Source: Parapedobacter koreensis (GTDB lineage Bacteria; Bacteroidota; Bacteroidia; Sphingobacteriales; Sphingobacteriaceae). Taken from it: 64,000 nucleotides of DNA. The stretch spans positions 62,001 to 126,000 of the forward strand of contig NZ_FNZR01000011.1 of assembly GCF_900109365.1 (NCBI RefSeq). The letters run 5' to 3'. Both the position numbers and the translations under genes were made by a program. Position 1 is the first letter of the stretch. Every line of letters starts with the position of its first letter. Below, one piece after another: positions 60,194 to 64,000 of this stretch. The notes beneath the pieces were generated by a model. It did not search any database. It was given only the letters and a program-made list of their open reading frames with translations, and was not told the origin of the DNA.

Positions 60194-61084
60194 CTATAGC
60201 AATCCCGCCTGTCCGCCGAAACGGTAGCGCAGGCCCAGCTCGTGTGTCGTGTTGCTGATGCGCCGGTTCAATGGCTCACTGCCCGGGTTGAACTGGTAAC
60301 TGTACCCAACACCCAGCGGACCCAGGTTGAGCTGGGCCATCCCCGCAACCTCCCCGTAGCTCCTGACGTTCAGCCCCAGGCCGAAGGCCCTCTTCGCCAG
60401 TACCAGCACAGAACCCTCCGCCTGCGGGCGGAGGCTCTCCGCATACGTCACCAGCAGCCCCGGCCTGAGGTGGAAGTCCGGGCCCAAGGGGAACAGCGCA
60501 CCCGCTGTCAGGTGGTACACGTTGCGGAAGTTGTATCGGCTCCCGTCCCCCACCCCCAGGCTCCCCAGCATCAGCCGTGGGAGCGACAGCCCCACGTAGT
60601 ACCGCTCCGGACGGTACAGCATCACCCCGAAGCCCACCAGCGCATCCGTCTCCCGGACGTCGTCACGGAAGGCCGGATCCTGCGGATCCAGCCCCGAGAA
60701 ACGGCCGTCCAGGTAGCTCACCCCCGCGTTCAGCGACACCCCCACGTATTCCGTCTCCGATATCCGTACAGACTTGGCGAAAAACGCCGAGGCCTCCGTC
60801 AGCTTCTCCACCGCAAGGCTCTCGTGCCGGATGTTCACCCCCGCCGTGGCACCCATCCTTTCAAAGCCCACATGCCCGCTACCCCACATCACCGTGGGCG
60901 CCCCGTCCAGCCCCGCCCACTGCCGCCGCCCGATAAACGACACCTCCCCCTGCGGCACCAGCAAACTCGCCGCAGGGTTCAGGGCCGTCCGTGATTGCCC
61001 ATATTGTGTCGGTGTCAATGCCTGCTGCCCGTGGGCAGTCAGCACAACCAACGCTAAATTTAGTATTGATAACAGTTTTTTCAT
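60194..61084 (-). CDS. PorP/SprF family type IX secretion membrane protein
   Basis: A 296-residue outer-membrane beta-barrel with signal peptide (LLSILNLALVVLTAHGQQ) and the family opening LTPTQYGQSRTALNPAASLL. Further barrel strands include FIGRRQWAGLDGAPTVMWG, YVGVSLNAGVSYLDGRFSG and VGYSYQFNPGSEPLNRR, ending in HELGLRYRFG. PorP/SprF proteins act in the type IX secretion system, often as dedicated partners for type B-signal cargo. Its neighbour upstream is just such a cargo gene, separated by 51 bases of repeat spacer. Base composition is strikingly G+C-rich (43 of 60 bases in each of two sampled lines). Confidence 0.88.
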   Translation of the reverse strand: MKKLLSILNLALVVLTAHGQQALTPTQYGQSRTALNPAASLLVPQGEVSFIGRRQWAGLDGAPTVMWGSGHVGFERMGATAGVNIRHESLAVEKLTEASAFFAKSVRISETEYVGVSLNAGVSYLDGRFSGLDPQDPAFRDDVRETDALVGFGVMLYRPERYYVGLSLPRLMLGSLGVGDGSRYNFRNVYHLTAGALFPLGPDFHLRPGLLVTYAESLRPQAEGSVLVLAKRAFGLGLNVRSYGEVAGMAQLNLGPLGVGYSYQFNPGSEPLNRRISNTTHELGLRYRFGGQAGLL

Positions 61085-61135
61085 GTCTAATATCTAGTGT
61101 CTCTCGTCTAATGTCTATTGTCTCTCGTCTCCCAC
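61085..61135. repeat. Degenerate TCTAAT/TCTCTCG spacer repeat
   Basis: Spacer between the PorP gene and the giant cargo gene, built from GTCTAATATCTAGTGTCTCTCG, GTCTAATGTCTATTGTCTCTCG-like copies (two imperfect units of about 22 bases). It resembles the aroA-aroC spacer at 9118-9176. Confidence 0.6.
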
Positions 61136-64000
61136 CTAATACCTCACCACCAAATATCCCTTATGGTATTCCACCCTTCCATCCACCCGCACTTCCACGA
61201 CGTAGAAGTATGTCCCCACGGGCACCCGTTGCTGTCCGGCACCGATGCCCCGGAATGCTACCCGGTCATTGTCATAGCCCTCCGCCTCATACACGATGGT
61301 GCCGTTGCGGTTGAATACGGTCACCCTATTCTCGGGGTAATCCCGTATCCCTTCTATCATCAGGAACTCGTTTATCCCGTCGCCGTTCGGCGAGACCGCC
61401 TGATGGACACGCACCGGGAAACTCGCCGTGGGGTCCACCACCCGCACGGTCACGGTCACCGCTTGGGCGGCCTCGTAATTACCGTCGCCGGCTTGCGTGG
61501 CCGTCACGCGCACCGTCCCCAGCCGGTGGATGTGCAATATGCTGCCCTCGATGGTGGCCACCTGCGTATCATCAACAGACAAGGTCACCGGAAGACCACT
61601 GCTCGCGGGTGCCTCCAATTGGATGCTTCCCGCATCCCGGTTGGCCTCGGAAGGTGCCTCCAATGTAATGGCCTGGCTTGCTTTCGCTATCCGCAACGTG
61701 CCATCCCTGTAAGCAAAGGTGTAGTTCGGTGACTCACCGCCACCTACATATATAGCATAATCACCGACATTGCTCTCCGCCGTAGCTTCCGTAGTGGCCA
61801 CTGGTACGGAAGCCAATGCAGTGACATCGTCCATATTCACAAATCCGCTGCACAAGATTTCAAATACGGGATTGTCCATCCCATAAGATCGGGTGGCATC
61901 GGCTATAGATACCCTCAAAGGAGCTTTGCCAATGCGCAGTGTACGGGTCACGGGAACTGCAGCAACATATTCCAGATTGCCGACCTGACTTGCCGTCACA
62001 GCTACTTCACCGGCACCATGAATGTGGAGCATATTGCCGTTTTCAATGCTGGCGATAGCCGTCGGACGGCCGTCCACAGTTGTGACCGTATAAGTCACCG
62101 GCAGTCCGCTGCTTATTGCTGCCCAAAGTTCCACCGGTCCATCACCATAGGTTACATCGGCCAGCTCACGGAAGCTGATCGCCTGCGGCCAGCGACCTGC
62201 CGGACCTGAATTAGCCCCTCTGGGCGTGACACCCCCCAGTATTCCGCTGAAGGAGCCGGTACCCATCGCGTTTATCGCAGCCACCCGAAAGGTATAGGTA
62301 CGGTCGTTAAAAAGGTCAATCACTACCGCATTCGTCGCCGCGGATGCGGCGTGATCGACCCTGGTCCAGGTCTGCCCATCGTCATCCGAATATTCGATGA
62401 TGTAATCCGTTACCGAAGGAAATCCTTCTGCTGGAGCCTCCCAACTCAAATCGACTCGCTTATCGCCCGCTATAGCAGAAAGTCCGGCAGGTATCCCCGG
62501 CAAACCGCCTATCGTGAAGCTGAGGGATGTCTCGTTTCCCGCAGCGTCCGTTACAATCAAATCATACGCTCCACCCACTGTAATCTGTGTGCCGGAAGCG
62601 TAAGGTATGCCGTTCAATTTTGCCTCGCCTTCATTAAATACAGGGGTCACCGCGCTATCATATATCTCACCGTCTTCGACTTCCGTCACCACCGGAGCCG
62701 TTTTATCTATTACGAACCGAATCGTTTCCTCATTGCCCGCGACATCGGTCACCACCAGTCTATATTCTCCTTCATCGGAAATAGCATCTCCCCAATGGTA
62801 AGGCTCATCATTAAGCGTGGCCACCCCTTCGTTGAAGGAAATCATCACGTCAGCATTATAGGAGCCCCCATCCTGAACGCCCAATACCACAGGCCTGGTC
62901 TTATCAATACTGAAAGTCACCGCCGTTTCGTTACCCGCTGCATCCACAACCAATAACGTATGATCGCCCTCAGCCACAATTGCTTCGCCCCGTTCGTACG
63001 GTTCTCCATTCAGGGTAGCAGTCGTGTTTTCTTCAAATAAAGGCGTCACATCGGTACGATATATTCCGCCATCCGACACACCTGTCACTCCCGGTGGGGT
63101 CTTGTCAAATTGCACACTGCTTTCATCCGTAGTACCCGTGACATCAGGCGCCTCATCGCCCAGCAGATCAACAATCCCGCTAATCGTAAAACCAATCGTC
63201 CCCTCTGGGTCTGCTACCTGGAATACGTAAGCAGCTTCCCATTGCAGGCCATCACTACCAACAGCCTCCACATCAGCCGTGTTGCCACCCACGCTCACTG
63301 CGGGCCTTTCGATAGGTTTGTTGGCCATAAAGGTGATCGTCACCTTATCGCCCACCTTCGCCCAGGCAGGGATTTCATTGTCTGATGCAATGGATACGTG
63401 CGTCAATACAGGTCCAGTACGGTTGACAACGATATCCGTTGCCAGTTCACCGCAATATGCAAGCTGTACCGCATCGCCGCCGTCTTGATAGCTGATGTTT
63501 CCGTCGGCTATACTGATCATGCCGTCGTCTACCAAACCATCGCTATCGACATCTTCATCCTGTATGACATAGCTGAACAGTACATCTTGCCCGTCTTCAG
63601 CCGTACCGGCATACAATGCCTGCCTCTCGTCGTCACCTATCGTCAATGTAATATAGGATGTGCCCGTCACGGTAATTGGCTTGAAAAAACGAACGGTAAA
63701 GACAAGTTCGTCATCTGCCCTGTAGTTTTTACCTTCGGGATATATCATCCTCGGCGATGGGATATCCTGAAATTCATAGGCACCCAAGTCTATAGCACTG
63801 TGCTGCAAGCGTGCATTGCCAGCCAAATCCACCGCCGTCGACAGCCCCTCCAAGCCACCAGGGTATTTTGTGTTGTCTCCCGCTTCAATTACAAGTGCGC
63901 ATCCATGGAGCCGATAATCCCCTCCAGCAACAGCACCGCCCACCGTTGCCGCCACCGGATTGACAAATAGGTCGGCAACACGACCTGTAAAACGTGTCCC
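61136..64000 (-). CDS. Giant secreted multidomain protein with type B T9SS signal, 5' end outside window
   Basis: The frame remains open to the window edge, so this is the C-terminal part (about 954 residues) of a larger protein. The visible N-terminal end (VAGGDYRLHGCALVIEAGDN) looks like the last turns of a parallel beta-helix. Three tandem Ig-like repeats of about 65 residues follow (each with DKT.P.V, DGG.Y, LN..PY, DAAGNET), encoded about 63110-62516. Next come a fibronectin type III domain (VDLSWEAPAEGFPSVTDYII) and MBG-like repeats (PLRVSIADATRSYGMDNPVF). The end is the gliding-motility-type CHU_C signal: VSPNGDGINEFLMIEGI and GTYFYVVEVRVDGRVEYHKG. Such proteins are secreted by the type IX system and stay at the surface as adhesins or enzymes. 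The adjacent PorP gene is its likely partner. Confidence 0.88.
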   Translation of the reverse strand, partial: GTRFTGRVADLFVNPVAATVGGAVAGGDYRLHGCALVIEAGDNTKYPGGLEGLSTAVDLAGNARLQHSAIDLGAYEFQDIPSPRMIYPEGKNYRADDELVFTVRFFKPITVTGTSYITLTIGDDERQALYAGTAEDGQDVLFSYVIQDEDVDSDGLVDDGMISIADGNISYQDGGDAVQLAYCGELATDIVVNRTGPVLTHVSIASDNEIPAWAKVGDKVTITFMANKPIERPAVSVGGNTADVEAVGSDGLQWEAAYVFQVADPEGTIGFTISGIVDLLGDEAPDVTGTTDESSVQFDKTPPGVTGVSDGGIYRTDVTPLFEENTTATLNGEPYERGEAIVAEGDHTLLVVDAAGNETAVTFSIDKTRPVVLGVQDGGSYNADVMISFNEGVATLNDEPYHWGDAISDEGEYRLVVTDVAGNEETIRFVIDKTAPVVTEVEDGEIYDSAVTPVFNEGEAKLNGIPYASGTQITVGGAYDLIVTDAAGNETSLSFTIGGLPGIPAGLSAIAGDKRVDLSWEAPAEGFPSVTDYIIEYSDDDGQTWTRVDHAASAATNAVVIDLFNDRTYTFRVAAINAMGTGSFSGILGGVTPRGANSGPAGRWPQAISFRELADVTYGDGPVELWAAISSGLPVTYTVTTVDGRPTAIASIENGNMLHIHGAGEVAVTASQVGNLEYVAAVPVTRTLRIGKAPLRVSIADATRSYGMDNPVFEILCSGFVNMDDVTALASVPVATTEATAESNVGDYAIYVGGGESPNYTFAYRDGTLRIAKASQAITLEAPSEANRDAGSIQLEAPASSGLPVTLSVDDTQVATIEGSILHIHRLGTVRVTATQAGDGNYEAAQAVTVTVRVVDPTASFPVRVHQAVSPNGDGINEFLMIEGIRDYPENRVTVFNRNGTIVYEAEGYDNDRVAFRGIGAGQQRVPVGTYFYVVEVRVDGRVEYHKGYLVVRY

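Noticed and set aside
60242-60994. 250-codon frame antisense to the PorP gene
   Set aside because: Rich in Arg, His and Pro as expected for the complement of a G+C-rich gene; no domain. PorP on the other strand is convincing.

Overview
The window is chromosomal DNA of a Bacteroidota bacterium, most likely a Sphingobacteriaceae-type soil or water organism of about 50% G+C (Parapedobacter-like is my guess). The reasons are two SusC/SusD pairs, the -33 TTG / -7 TAnnTTTG promoter pattern, a TamB/lipidated-TamA pair, a fused DAHP synthase-chorismate mutase, a PorP/SprF protein beside a type B (CHU_C) secretion signal, and the zapA - 6S RNA candidate - rny order. I found no tRNA, rRNA, CRISPR array or intact insertion sequence.

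Layout. 0-2 kb: a small operon (PaiB-like, GNAT, APH-fold kinase). 2-5.6 kb: a secreted MG2/plug-domain protein, then a decayed spot with a 5'-truncated outer-membrane barrel and a frameshifted ORF stub. 5.65-11.1 kb: an aromatic amino acid operon (pheA, DAHP synthase/chorismate mutase, aroA, aroC, ROK kinase) preceded by a Phe/Tyr-rich leader peptide and a terminator/antiterminator pair, a classical attenuator. 11.2-23.0 kb: fused E1 2-oxoacid dehydrogenase, tamB, tamL, malate dehydrogenase and a retropepsin-like protein.

23-50.3 kb is a carbohydrate-scavenging region. A first minus-strand operon runs SusC, SusD, ADP-ribosylglycohydrolase-fold (ARH) protein, SDR, MFS transporter, TIM-barrel isomerase, RpiB. 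Two divergent AraC regulators follow, then a Weimberg-type sugar-acid cassette (aldehyde dehydrogenase, UxaA-type dehydratase, FAH-family dehydratase). A second minus-strand operon runs ribokinase, sugar permease, SusC, SusD, ARH, ARH, nucleoside hydrolase, with an unusual helical-repeat protein divergent from it. This closely resembles the ribose/nucleoside scavenging (rus) loci of Bacteroides. The combined reading is a system that imports ribosides, cleaves N- or O-ribosyl bonds with exported ARH and nucleoside hydrolase enzymes, and sends the freed pentose to ribokinase/RpiB or to an oxidative route ending in 2-oxoglutarate. The region encodes no protein I recognise as a classical glycoside hydrolase.

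52-64 kb: housekeeping genes (Mpo1-like, rny, 6S RNA candidate, zapA, a ZapB-like coiled coil, pheT, radC, cyclophilin, DUF5606), then a stand-alone receiver protein with a long leader and a promoter-overlapping palindrome, then a PorP/SprF protein and the 3' part of a giant type B CTD adhesin-like gene cut by the window edge. The PorP gene and the secretion-signal end of the giant gene form a sharp G+C peak (about 70% in sampled lines).
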